From positions 1-54,270 of the forward strand of contig CAZSHX010000028.1 of assembly GCA_964606895.1 (NCBI GenBank): DNA of 54,270 nt, written 5' to 3'. Below are positions 25,248 through 33,856 of the stretch, piece by piece (within the stretch, counting starts at the first letter, position 1; every line of letters begins with the position of its first letter). The notes under the pieces were generated by a model that made no database searches, had not been told where the DNA came from, and saw only the letters and a list, made by a program, of their open reading frames with translations. A program made the position numbers and the translations under genes. This DNA comes from CAZSHX01 sp964606895. Lineage in GTDB: Bacteria; Bacteroidota; Ignavibacteria; Kapaibacteriales; UBA2268.

Positions 25248-26663
25248 ATGAGATTTAAGATATTGATATTATTCGTTTTTGGAGTTCTATCCGTGGTTTG
25301 TTCAAATGGGCAGAAATTTGAACCAAAACATCCTAAAACAAGGAATGACTCCCAGAAGATAATCTTCTTTAACCAGCGGGCATGGGATTTATCCTCGGAA
25401 AATATGCCTTCAGCTATGAAATTTGCTCAATCTGCACTTGAACTGTCTCAGAAAAATAAATTTCAAAAAGGCATCGCCGATTCTTATTTGAATTTGGGAA
25501 TATTGCACAGCAATTCGGGAAATTATGATAAAGCTATTGCTCTCTATTTGAATGCATTGAGAATTCACGACTCATTGAAACTCACTTTAGAAACTGCTGA
25601 AGATATGGGAAGTATCGGAATTCTTTACAAAACAAAAGGCGACTATGACAAAGCACTTGGGTACTACCTGACGGCAATAAAAAAATTTGAATCAGTCAAA
25701 AGTGCTGGTAATATTGCCGCATATTCGAGTAATATCGGTTCTATTTACAGAATACAAAAGAAATATACCGAATCTCTGAAATATTTGAATAATGCTCTGG
25801 AATATTATTCGAAAGCTAATAATCCTGCCGGTCTTGGAGAAATTACAAATAATCTTGCTCTGCTTTACTGGGATATGGGTGAACTCGACAAAGCATTGGC
25901 AGGTTTACTGAATGCACTTGAAATTCAAAGGAAGCGAAATAATTACCGGCAAATTTCAATTGTACTGAATAATATCGGAGGCCTTCATCTTGATTTGGCA
26001 AAGAACAAGAAGCCGGATGGTCAAATTTACAACCCTTCTTTGAGCAATACTTCAAAAGTAAACTACCTTAAGAAAGCCAAAACTTATCTTTTAGAGGCTC
26101 AGTCTTTAGCTGTAGCTAATCAATACACTTATATCCTGCAAGATGTATATTTCAATCTGTCGGAAATAAGTAAAGAATTGAATAATTTCAAATCAGCTTA
26201 TGATTATTACATCCAATATTCAAATCTGAAGGACAGTATCTTTTCGATTGACAAATCGAATGCAATTTTTGAACTTGAATCAAAATTCAATACCGAACAG
26301 AAGAACAGAGAATCCCAAATCAGGGAACAACAAAGATTGAAAGCCATCCAATACAGAAATAATCTTCAGTATTCAGGAATAATGATTTCTATACTTATCT
26401 TGTTCATAATTCTATTTATGGCAGGAAAGTTCAGAGCCTCCCCAAAACTGGTTGATGCAATGGCTTTTGTTTCCTTCCTATTGTTTTTCGAGTTTGTTTT
26501 AGTCTTTTTGGAACCGTATATTGACCAATATACATATCAGGTTCCTTTGTATAAACTTGCTATAAATGCGGGGTTAGCAATCATTCTTTCTCCCGTTCAT
26601 GAATGGATAGAAGAAGTTATAAAACACAAAATCTACAAAACTCAAAAGAAAATTATCAAATAA
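25248..26663 (+). CDS. TPR membrane protein without kinase domain
   Basis: A 471-residue protein with a signal peptide (about 1-21), about six tetratricopeptide repeats (about 60-330) of the same style as the TPR kinase at 14530, and a coiled segment. Where that kinase continues into HisKA/ATPase domains, this protein has three or four membrane helices (about 372-460) and a short basic tail. So it looks like a sensor-type TPR receptor without an output enzyme, and it could work through a partner protein. It diverges from the prodomain-lipoprotein/subtilase unit with 136 bases between the starts. Confidence 0.7.
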   Translation: MRFKILILFVFGVLSVVCSNGQKFEPKHPKTRNDSQKIIFFNQRAWDLSSENMPSAMKFAQSALELSQKNKFQKGIADSYLNLGILHSNSGNYDKAIALYLNALRIHDSLKLTLETAEDMGSIGILYKTKGDYDKALGYYLTAIKKFESVKSAGNIAAYSSNIGSIYRIQKKYTESLKYLNNALEYYSKANNPAGLGEITNNLALLYWDMGELDKALAGLLNALEIQRKRNNYRQISIVLNNIGGLHLDLAKNKKPDGQIYNPSLSNTSKVNYLKKAKTYLLEAQSLAVANQYTYILQDVYFNLSEISKELNNFKSAYDYYIQYSNLKDSIFSIDKSNAIFELESKFNTEQKNRESQIREQQRLKAIQYRNNLQYSGIMISILILFIILFMAGKFRASPKLVDAMAFVSFLLFFEFVLVFLEPYIDQYTYQVPLYKLAINAGLAIILSPVHEWIEEVIKHKIYKTQKKIIK

Positions 26664-26767
26664 GACAATAATTTCTTTTTTATTATAGATAATATATTTA
26701 TTTTAATAAGATTATTAAATTGAAAATTAATAATTTAATTTATTTTATAAATATTAGGAGAATTAGA

Positions 26768-28981
26768 ATGTTTAAAAGAATGACCAAATTAATGGTTCTC
26801 GCAATGTTACTTTGTATTATTGCTGTAAATATGAATGCGAAAGTTCCAAGAAAAGTAGTTATGGAAGATCATACCGGTGCATGGTGCGGCTGGTGTGTCC
26901 TTGGAAATCAGGCAATGGAAGATATGCTTTCGCTTTATGGCGATAAATTCATTCCTGTTGCTATGCATAATGGGGACAAAATGGCAGTAGGAAATGCAAA
27001 TACTATTGAAGCCACTACATTTTCTGCATTTGGGCTAACAGGTTATCCCTATGGCACCATGAACAGAATGAAGGTTCTTTCTAATGGCAGTACTGCATAT
27101 CCCGTCCATCCTTCCTTTTGGGAACAAGTAGTTGCCACTCATATTTCTGACCAGTCTGATGTTAATGTTACAATTACAAATCTTGTTGTTGACAAAACTG
27201 CAAAAACGCTATCTGTAACGGTTAATGCAAAAATGGAAGCAGATTATGCAGGTCAGCTTGCATTCAATCTCTATATAATGGAAGATAACCAAACCGGAAC
27301 AGGTTCAGGTTGGGATCAGACAAATTATCTCGCCGGCAGAGCCGGATATGAAACACATCCATACTATAAGTTAACAAATCCTGTAAAAAACTTTTTGCAC
27401 CAGAATGTACTTATTGATTGTCTCGGCGGCTCATGGGGCGATGCAACCGGATTTGACAATCCTGCAGTTTCAGGGAAAACTTACACCAGAACTTTTACTG
27501 CCGATTTATCTGGATATCCAATCCAGGATTATTCTAACCTATGGTTCGTCGGTCTCGTTCAGGAAACAGGAGCAAAATATGAAATTCTTAATGCGATGGC
27601 AATCAATAAAAAAATGCCTAAACCAAAAGCGGCTCTCTCTACACAAAAAAGTTTGTATTACATCTCCGGCACAAGAGAACAAAGCAAATCTCAGGATTTC
27701 ACTTTTACAAATGACAACAAATGGGATGTTGATGTTGAGTTTTCTGCAGATCCGGCAGGTAGCGATATGCCTTCAGGTTGGCAGGTAACTTTTTCCAAAA
27801 CTACTGCAAAAGTTAAAGCAGGTGAATCCGTTACAGTAACTGCAAATGTAAAACTTGACAAAACTGTTGCTTACGGTGTTGCCGCATTTAAAGTAAAAGT
27901 ATTACCCGGTACTGATTACGATGGTACTTCAACTAGTGGTTCATTAGCAATCTTAACCGATGGTGTTGACAATGTATTCTATTCAATTGATGAAACCGGT
28001 ATTATTCCGATTAAAGCTTCATTAAAAAACAATCCCACTTATAGCGTCAATTCCGCTGTAGTTCCTCTAACTCCGGAAACTTATGCCGCATATCCAAGAG
28101 ATAATTTCAAACTTGCCTTATTCCCCGAAACTTATACTTCAAGAGGAACTCTTGCCATAGGTAGTAATGATAATTTTATTGCTATAGCTAATGAATTTAT
28201 TGATGCAGGAAAACCTATTTATATTTCTTCAATTGATGATTTGTTCTTCATTGCTGGAAATTATACTACAAAACCTACTCAGGCAACTATTGATTTATTT
28301 AGAACCAAACTAAAAATCACAGGATATACACAGGGTTCACCATTCCAGTCAGGAGATCCGCAGGCAGGAACCGTATTTGCTGTAAATGTTGTTGGAGTTA
28401 CTGGGGATGATGTGTCCGAAGACATGGATTTCATGATTAATCAATATACTCAAGCACATCCTTATTATACATTTTTACTTGATCAGGTTAATCCTGTTGA
28501 TTCAAAATCGGTTACACCGTTTTTAACTTATGCGAATACAACCATGACCAAAGGCACAGAAAATGCCGCAGTAAAAATTATGACCGGAAAAGGCAAAGCC
28601 ATCTATCAGGGTTTCTCGCTTGACTTAATTTCTTATGAAGTTACCAGAACAACTCTTTTAGGTAACATGATGACTTGGTTACTGAATGCTCTGGATGTTG
28701 AAGAAGACCTATCCAACATGAATAATGCCAATATTTCAATTTATCCTAATCCTGCTGTTGCTAACTTCAAAGTAAGTTTTGAAAGCAACAAATCAGTAAA
28801 TTCAGGAATGGTTTATATTGCCAATTCAAACGGTCAGAATATTCAAACTATCAGCAATACTGTCAACACAGGCAAAAACGAATTCAGTGTTGCTACTGTT
28901 GGCTTGCCATCAGGCAATTATTACGTCATCACAAGCATTAACGGCATTATGTCCTATCAGCCATTTGTGATTACAAAATAA
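26768..28981 (+). CDS. Omp28-like thioredoxin-fold protein with T9SS sorting domain
   Basis: About 737 residues. The ATG at 26768 follows AGGAGAA and begins a signal peptide ending near 'NMNA'. The mature N terminus reads VVMEDHTGAWCGWC, the C-x-x-C thioredoxin-like motif of the Omp28-related family, followed by 'FIPVAMHNGDKMAVG' and 'GLTGYPYGTMNR' (the cis-Pro loop region). Beta domains fill the centre, and the end is a sorting domain ('IYPNPAVAN' to 'QPFVITK'). A disulfide or redox role outside the cell is possible, but members of the family are mainly known as surface proteins. A strong terminator follows. Confidence 0.82.
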   Translation: MFKRMTKLMVLAMLLCIIAVNMNAKVPRKVVMEDHTGAWCGWCVLGNQAMEDMLSLYGDKFIPVAMHNGDKMAVGNANTIEATTFSAFGLTGYPYGTMNRMKVLSNGSTAYPVHPSFWEQVVATHISDQSDVNVTITNLVVDKTAKTLSVTVNAKMEADYAGQLAFNLYIMEDNQTGTGSGWDQTNYLAGRAGYETHPYYKLTNPVKNFLHQNVLIDCLGGSWGDATGFDNPAVSGKTYTRTFTADLSGYPIQDYSNLWFVGLVQETGAKYEILNAMAINKKMPKPKAALSTQKSLYYISGTREQSKSQDFTFTNDNKWDVDVEFSADPAGSDMPSGWQVTFSKTTAKVKAGESVTVTANVKLDKTVAYGVAAFKVKVLPGTDYDGTSTSGSLAILTDGVDNVFYSIDETGIIPIKASLKNNPTYSVNSAVVPLTPETYAAYPRDNFKLALFPETYTSRGTLAIGSNDNFIAIANEFIDAGKPIYISSIDDLFFIAGNYTTKPTQATIDLFRTKLKITGYTQGSPFQSGDPQAGTVFAVNVVGVTGDDVSEDMDFMINQYTQAHPYYTFLLDQVNPVDSKSVTPFLTYANTTMTKGTENAAVKIMTGKGKAIYQGFSLDLISYEVTRTTLLGNMMTWLLNALDVEEDLSNMNNANISIYPNPAVANFKVSFESNKSVNSGMVYIANSNGQNIQTISNTVNTGKNEFSVATVGLPSGNYYVITSINGIMSYQPFVITK

Positions 28982-29030
28982 GTTTGTAGCAAATTCGATT
29001 GATTCTAAAATTGAATCATTTTTTCAAAAA

Positions 29031-29064
29031 CCTCATCCTGACAATCCGGATGAGGTTTTTTTTT
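29031..29064 (+). terminator. Rho-independent terminator
   Basis: CCTCATCC / GGATGAGG stem with a 9-base loop, followed by nine T residues. It is 50 bases after the Omp28-like gene. Confidence 0.9.
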
Positions 29065-29231
29065 ATTCTTGCTTGATTTTCAAAATTCATGAAAGTAACT
29101 TTGTATACTGGGGAATTGCAATGAAATTAACGATGGAACTGCCCCTTTTTCAATTTCCTGCTTTTATTAGTAAACAATAATCATTATTTTTGTTATTGAT
29201 ATGTATTGACTATTTATATTAGGGAACGGCG

Positions 29232-31961
29232 ATGAGAAAAATTTTCCTTTTCATTTCACTTGTACTTCTTTCAGGAATAAATATTCTTTCCGAAGATATT
29301 TACAATCTTAATCCGAGACCAAAAGCGGCTTACGATAAGCAGGGACAGTTTGGGATAAATCAGAATAGTGCTATCTTCATCCCCAAAAATGTTTCTGCCG
29401 AAGTACTCGTAGCCGTTGATTACCTTCAAAGCTTTATCCAATCTGCCGAAGGTTACAAGCTCGAAGTGAAAATGCTGGAAAATTACGATCCTGACGAACC
29501 CGGAATATTAATGGGCGAAATGTATTCTGGTCAAATCCTGAAAAATTATGTTGATGCCGTAGCCAATGAATCCGAGGTTACTAATATTCCCGAAGGTTAT
29601 GTGCTGGATGTTTCCGAAAAGAGGATTATCCTTGCAGGGTGCACCGCAAGGGGAGTTTACAACGGGGTTTCAACTCTTGCCCAATTAATGGTACCGGGAA
29701 ACGTAACAATCTTTGTTCAATCTTTGCATATTTTTGATTATCCCGATTATGCAAGCAGATGGGTTATCAATTTCCAGAATCTGAGAGGAGCCAATGCAAC
29801 CGGCAATCTTGCGAAAATCCTGGATACCATGGCATACAGGAAACTTAATTGCATCAATCACACAGATTTCAAATATTCCATTCTGGAAGAACAGCCTCAA
29901 AATTATTTCGACAGTGCCCGCCGTTTTATTAATATGGCGAATGCCCGTCTGATTGAAATCGTACCCGGTGTTATGGGTTTCGGATGGTCGAGCGGAATAC
30001 TTTTCAGGAATCCGAACCTTGCCGAAGGTTTGCCGACAAGTGCCGTCTATAAAATTGAAGCAGATACGGGAAGACTTATTCCTGACAACCGAGTTTCACT
30101 CCCAAACGGTGGTTTTGAAAATATTGGAACAAACGGAAAATTCTCCGGTTGGTCTTTTTATGATGAGAACTTTGCAACACAGGATTTATCCGTTTTCCAC
30201 AGTGGCAAGGCAAGTGCAAAATGCACAAATTTTGACGGATCAAACAGCAGATTTTCACGTGCTGTGGACTGTCAGCCATTCCGCGGATACGTGCTTTCGG
30301 CTTGGGTTAAAACCGAAAATTTTTCAGGAGGAGAAGTACGGCTTTTTGCTTACGGGCAGGAAGGAAATGTTTACCGTGCTTTGAGCTTCACAAATCTGGA
30401 TATTCCTGCAACCTCCGGCTCATGGATGAAAGTTCAGGTTTACTTCAATACTATTTATCACGAAAAGGTGATTCTCTATTGCGGCGTTTGGGGTGCAAAC
30501 AAAGGCACAATCTGGTGGGACGATTTCGAAGTGAAGGATCTCGGGCTTACGAATGTTCTCAGAAGGGACGGCACTCCACTCACGGTTGAAAATAAATCAT
30601 CCGGAGTGAAATATACCGAAGGAATTGATTTCGAGGAAGTTAAAGATAACATTATGCTCTCCAAGTATGGCGAGTACGGTCCATTCCATCAGGCTCCGAC
30701 TTTCAAAATTAAAAGTAACGGCAAAATCAAAAACGGTGATTCCCTGCTGATTTCTTCCTATCATCCTTTCGTGGCTGTCAGCGATAATAATTGTTCGGGT
30801 TCGGTGATGGCTTGTATTTCGGAAGATACTACCTATAAAATTGTTGAAGATCAGTCAAACCGTGTGAATGCTTTGCTCAATCCGAAACGCTTTTTCATGA
30901 CTCACGACGAAATCCGCAACATGAACTGGGACTTTGCCTGCCAAAAAAGAAAACTCTCCCCTGCAGAACTGCTTTCCGACAACGTAATCAAATGCTATGA
31001 CATTCTGAAAAAAATTAATTCCAAATCCGAAATTCTTCTTTGGAGCGATATGTTCGATTCATTGCATAATGCTTACAAAGATTATTATCTGATTAATGGC
31101 GATTTATCCGGAATATGGAACACAATTCCCAAAGACATAGTAATCGCAAACTGGAACGGCGGGAAAGCAAAAGAATCCCTGCAATTTTTTGCAGATAAAG
31201 GTTTCAAACAGCTGACTTCACCCTATTACGATGACCGCAGTACAAACAACATACGGCATTGGAGAATTGCTCAGGAAGGAATCCCGAATGTTACCGGAAT
31301 GATGTACACAACATGGCAGACGGATTACTCGCAACTGACTCCTTTCGCCTATTATGCATGGGGAGCCGGTCCTGCAATATTTTTTGAACCGCCCGATTCA
31401 TCGGTTCTTGATAAAAAGGAATTCACGCTGAATGCAAAAGTTTTTTCTGATTTTTACGATCCGACTGACAAGATTATTTCCGTTAAAGCAAACATCAGAT
31501 TTTGGAATAATCAGGGACAATCCGCTAAAACTCTTGATTTTTCAAATTCTTCAGGTGCTGACTTCTCGTGTAATATCTCAATACCCGACTCTACTTACTC
31601 GATGGATTTTAATATTCAGGCAGTTAATTCGCAAGGCTTACAGCGGAAGTCCCCTACTTATACAATCAGGAAAAAATCTTTGAATGGAGTCTGGGATTTC
31701 CCGCTTAAAGACAATAATTCCGACTTTATTATTTCACCCAACCCTGCAGAAGATTTCATTGAAATTTCTGTAAGGTCAAGGCATGCCTTGACCAACACAG
31801 ACATCCGTATCTTCAATGTCTTTGGTAAAACTGTTTCCACCTCCGTCTGCTCCGCAGACACCTCCGCCAGCGGAGGACAAAGAATTGACGTATCGTGCTT
31901 ACCTTCCGGCGTTTATTTTGTGAAGTTAGGGGAAAAAGTTGGGAAGTTTGTGAAGATTTAG
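29232..31961 (+). CDS. GH20-like glycoside hydrolase with T9SS sorting domain
   Basis: A 909-residue secreted protein (signal peptide about 1-20). Residues about 25-165 match the non-catalytic domain that precedes beta-N-acetylhexosaminidase barrels ('GYVLDVSEKRIILAGCTARGVYNG', split here for length: GYVLDVSEKR, ILAGCTARGVYNG). A CBM-like beta module (about 290-435; 'NGGFENIGTNGKFSGWSF', 'AWVKTENFSGG') interrupts the catalytic part. The catalytic Asp-Glu pair appears to be in M-T-H-D-E-I-R (D559-E560). The C terminus is a sorting domain with two in-frame inserts. It probably cleaves amino sugars from polysaccharides outside the cell. The DE pair lies in a different flanking sequence from classical GH20, so the exact family is not certain. 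Confidence 0.7.
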   Translation: MRKIFLFISLVLLSGINILSEDIYNLNPRPKAAYDKQGQFGINQNSAIFIPKNVSAEVLVAVDYLQSFIQSAEGYKLEVKMLENYDPDEPGILMGEMYSGQILKNYVDAVANESEVTNIPEGYVLDVSEKRIILAGCTARGVYNGVSTLAQLMVPGNVTIFVQSLHIFDYPDYASRWVINFQNLRGANATGNLAKILDTMAYRKLNCINHTDFKYSILEEQPQNYFDSARRFINMANARLIEIVPGVMGFGWSSGILFRNPNLAEGLPTSAVYKIEADTGRLIPDNRVSLPNGGFENIGTNGKFSGWSFYDENFATQDLSVFHSGKASAKCTNFDGSNSRFSRAVDCQPFRGYVLSAWVKTENFSGGEVRLFAYGQEGNVYRALSFTNLDIPATSGSWMKVQVYFNTIYHEKVILYCGVWGANKGTIWWDDFEVKDLGLTNVLRRDGTPLTVENKSSGVKYTEGIDFEEVKDNIMLSKYGEYGPFHQAPTFKIKSNGKIKNGDSLLISSYHPFVAVSDNNCSGSVMACISEDTTYKIVEDQSNRVNALLNPKRFFMTHDEIRNMNWDFACQKRKLSPAELLSDNVIKCYDILKKINSKSEILLWSDMFDSLHNAYKDYYLINGDLSGIWNTIPKDIVIANWNGGKAKESLQFFADKGFKQLTSPYYDDRSTNNIRHWRIAQEGIPNVTGMMYTTWQTDYSQLTPFAYYAWGAGPAIFFEPPDSSVLDKKEFTLNAKVFSDFYDPTDKIISVKANIRFWNNQGQSAKTLDFSNSSGADFSCNISIPDSTYSMDFNIQAVNSQGLQRKSPTYTIRKKSLNGVWDFPLKDNNSDFIISPNPAEDFIEISVRSRHALTNTDIRIFNVFGKTVSTSVCSADTSASGGQRIDVSCLPSGVYFVKLGEKVGKFVKI
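31774..31793 (+). repeat. In-frame perfect 20-bp palindrome, cassette site 1
   Basis: GGTCAAGGCATGCCTTGACC is its own reverse complement. It lies between 'EISV' and 'DIRIFNVFG' of the sorting domain and codes for part of RSRHALTNT. The T9SS gene on the minus strand has a sister palindrome with different arms at the same position (34037-34056). Confidence 0.8.
31839..31879 (+). repeat. In-frame double-hairpin insert, cassette site 2
   Basis: Two tandem hairpins: GTCTGC/GCAGAC (loop TCC, 31845-31859) and CCTCCGC/GCGGAGG (loop CA, 31861-31876). They code for about SVCSADTSASGGQ between 'FNVFGKTV' and 'RIDVSCLPSG'. The G+C content is far above that of the host gene. Confidence 0.75.
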
Positions 31962-32098
31962 TTTGGACGAGGAGAAATTGTGATTTGAAAATTGTATAAG
32001 AATCTTTTTCCCCCTTTGAAAAATTGGCTTAGGGGGATTTCCTTTCTTCAACTCTTCAAACGACTTAACACCTAAACCTTAAACATTTAAACTCTTAT
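31950..32098. repeat. Dispersed repeat R1, second copy
   Basis: Begins with the last codons of the GH20-like gene (GTG AAG ATT TAG) and continues as at 38-190 in the first intergenic region: TTTGGACGAGGAGAAATTGTGA, a CCCTTTGAAAAA piece, TTAGGGGGATTT, and a 'cttcaaacgacttaacacc' piece. So the repeat includes the 3' end of the gene and its downstream flank. Confidence 0.65.
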
Positions 32099-32207
32099 GA
32101 CCACCTCATATTCTACCTCTTCATACCTATCTACATACCCTGTTGTTCATAGGACATAATATGTTGTTCTGACATCTAACCAATCTTATATTTTTTTTTC
32201 TTTGAAA

Positions 32208-32322
32208 TTGCATCTTTTGTTTTATTACGAAAATATGCAATGCGTATTCGCATAAACTATTGAATTTATATCAAATAACGAGTTTTGAGCAGTTGCATCT
32301 ACGAATGAAAAAAGATGCAATG
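32208..32322. repeat. 115-bp repeat, unit A, bounded by TTGCATCTT/AAGATGCAA
   Basis: Starts with ATTGCATCTTTT and ends with AAAAGATGCAAT, an inverted repeat. It has an internal 'tatgcaatgcg' and a core 'caaataacgagttttga', followed by a further TTGCATCT. The second unit, 220 bases on, has the same plan. No protein is encoded. Confidence 0.7.
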
Positions 32323-32427
32323 AAGCAATTTAGGTGAATAATCGGTAGAATTTCTGAACCTTGATTTACTCGATTTTAGGATTAACATGCTTAAGATTCT
32401 TTCCTCCCTGAATTTTTCCAATTTGCA

Positions 32428-32540
32428 TTGCATCTTCAAAATAATAATGCAGAATATGCAATATTTTTCATCTAACCTATTGAGATTATTTCAAATAACG
32501 AATTTTGACTCATTGCATCTTTGAATGTAAAAAGATGCAA
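32428..32540. repeat. 115-bp repeat, unit B
   Basis: Copy of the preceding unit: ATTGCATCTTC start, 'atatgcaata' inside, core 'caaataacgaattttga', TTGCATCTTTGAATG, and AAAAGATGCAAAAGATGCAA at the end. It is about three-quarters identical to unit A by eye. Confidence 0.7.
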
Positions 32541-32576
32541 AAGATGCAATTCTTAACACCCTCTCCAAAAATCGGG

Positions 32577-32660
32577 GTGAGGTTTACTAACTTTCAAAGT
32601 ACGATTACTCAAAAAAATAAACGAAAGGAATGATTATTTATTGCTGTGAAAATGAGGTAA
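32577..32660. repeat. Dispersed repeat R2, first copy
   Basis: About 84 bases that match 49684-49766: GTGAGGT, ACTTTCAAAG-ACGATT, TA-ACGAAA, and TGATTATTTATTGCT then GAAAA/GAAAT and AGGTAA. It directly abuts the 3' end of the minus-strand gene that ends at 32665. Confidence 0.75.
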
Positions 32661-32664
32661 AATA

Positions 32665-33846
32665 TCATATTTTTACAAACTTCTCAACTTTATCTCCTAC
32701 CCTCACAAAATACACCCCACTCGGCAAACACGAAACGTCAATTTTTTCCCGCCACTCTGTAGGGAACAGGCATGCCTGTTCCCTACATTTTATACCGAGA
32801 GCAGTAAAGATTTCGATTTTGTCTATTTTTTCAGAATATATTTGCAGGAAGTCTGTTACTGGGTTGGGGGAAATAGATACTTTCCCAATTTGGTTTATTT
32901 CAGAATTTTTCACATCTACATTTATTTGTCCGTAAGAATAATCTGCTTTTTCATATCCTGCTAGCCCTGAACTTTCCATGCTACCAAAATAAACTTTTTT
33001 AGTATTCAGTAAATTCATGTCTTTATCATAAAAGTAAGTTTCCTTCCATTCGTTCCTACAAAAAACCCAATACTTATATGAAACTTCAGTATATGCTTCA
33101 TCCTTATATATTATAGAATCGATTTTATTAATTGAATAATAAGTTGTACATTGATAGTGAAATTCATTAACCGATTTAGTGAATTTTCTCACTTTCAAAT
33201 CATTATTATTATCATATTCATATTCGTTAATTTCATAAAGTTCAATTAAACTATCTTTAATAATTTCATCTTTATTATTATAATACTCGACCTTATATTT
33301 TTTTGGTTCAAGCCATGAATTTGAATAATAAGAGAAATCTTGCCTATATATTTCAATTTTATTTGGGTTAACGGGTTTATAAAGATATTTAAACATTATC
33401 GAAGACGAATCATATTTTTGAGATTTGTTTACAAGTATATTTATTTCTGTAAGTTTATTATTATTGTAATAAAAAGTCTTGATTGTATCTTCCCAATAAT
33501 AATGATTTGTACCCGAATAATATTGATAATAACCTGTTCTATTATGATGAGTTTTAAGCTTGCCATCATTATAATATTCGAATAAATTAAAAGTATCAAT
33601 AGATTTTTCTTTAATATGAGTACCATCCCAAAAACACTCAGTAATAAGAAAAATACTACCACTGCCAGTTATATTAATAAGCTTGCCTTTGTCATCATAA
33701 TCAAAATCCTCCCTACCTCTAACATTCCAATTTTTTTGATCGTTTGAATGATAATGTGTTTTTGATTTTAAAACTAATTTAGTTTGTGAATTTGAATTCA
33801 AAAATGATAACAAGAAAAACAGCAAAACAATAATAAATTTACTCAT
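32665..33846 (-). CDS. Secreted YD-repeat-like protein with T9SS sorting domain
   Basis: About 393 residues. The ATG at 33846 is chosen over an upstream in-frame start because it follows GAGGAAATGAT and puts the signal peptide (ending 'NSNSQ') at the N terminus. It lies 10 bases after the stop of the preceding minus-strand gene. The body has several 'Y-x-D/N-x(2-3)-L' units ('FDYDDKGKLINI', 'EYYNDGKLKTH', 'YYNNNKLTEI', 'EYDNNNDLKVRK'), like the repeats of YD/RHS-type extracellular proteins. The end is a sorting domain with a palindromic insert at site 2 and the shared 3' cassette. Enzymatic function is not recognised. Confidence 0.7.
   Translation of the reverse strand: MSKFIIVLLFFLLSFLNSNSQTKLVLKSKTHYHSNDQKNWNVRGREDFDYDDKGKLINITGSGSIFLITECFWDGTHIKEKSIDTFNLFEYYNDGKLKTHHNRTGYYQYYSGTNHYYWEDTIKTFYYNNNKLTEINILVNKSQKYDSSSIMFKYLYKPVNPNKIEIYRQDFSYYSNSWLEPKKYKVEYYNNKDEIIKDSLIELYEINEYEYDNNNDLKVRKFTKSVNEFHYQCTTYYSINKIDSIIYKDEAYTEVSYKYWVFCRNEWKETYFYDKDMNLLNTKKVYFGSMESSGLAGYEKADYSYGQINVDVKNSEINQIGKVSISPNPVTDFLQIYSEKIDKIEIFTALGIKCREQACLFPTEWREKIDVSCLPSGVYFVRVGDKVEKFVKI
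32677..32743 (-). repeat. 67-bp 3' cassette of T9SS genes, copy 1
   Basis: Codes for the end of the sorting domain (about IDVSCLPSGVYFVRVGDKVEKF). It matches 33869-33935 at 66 of 67 bases by direct reading; the single difference changes Gly to Cys. Confidence 0.85.
32759..32786 (-). repeat. In-frame perfect 28-bp palindrome, cassette site 2
   Basis: The first half is GTAGGGAACAGGCA and the second half is its exact reverse complement, centred on GCATGC. It codes for about REQACLFPTE between 'FTALGIKC' and 'IDVSCLPSG'. It shares the GGCATGCC core with the site-1 palindromes in two other genes, but with other arms. Confidence 0.85.
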
Positions 33847-33856
33847 ATCATTTCCT

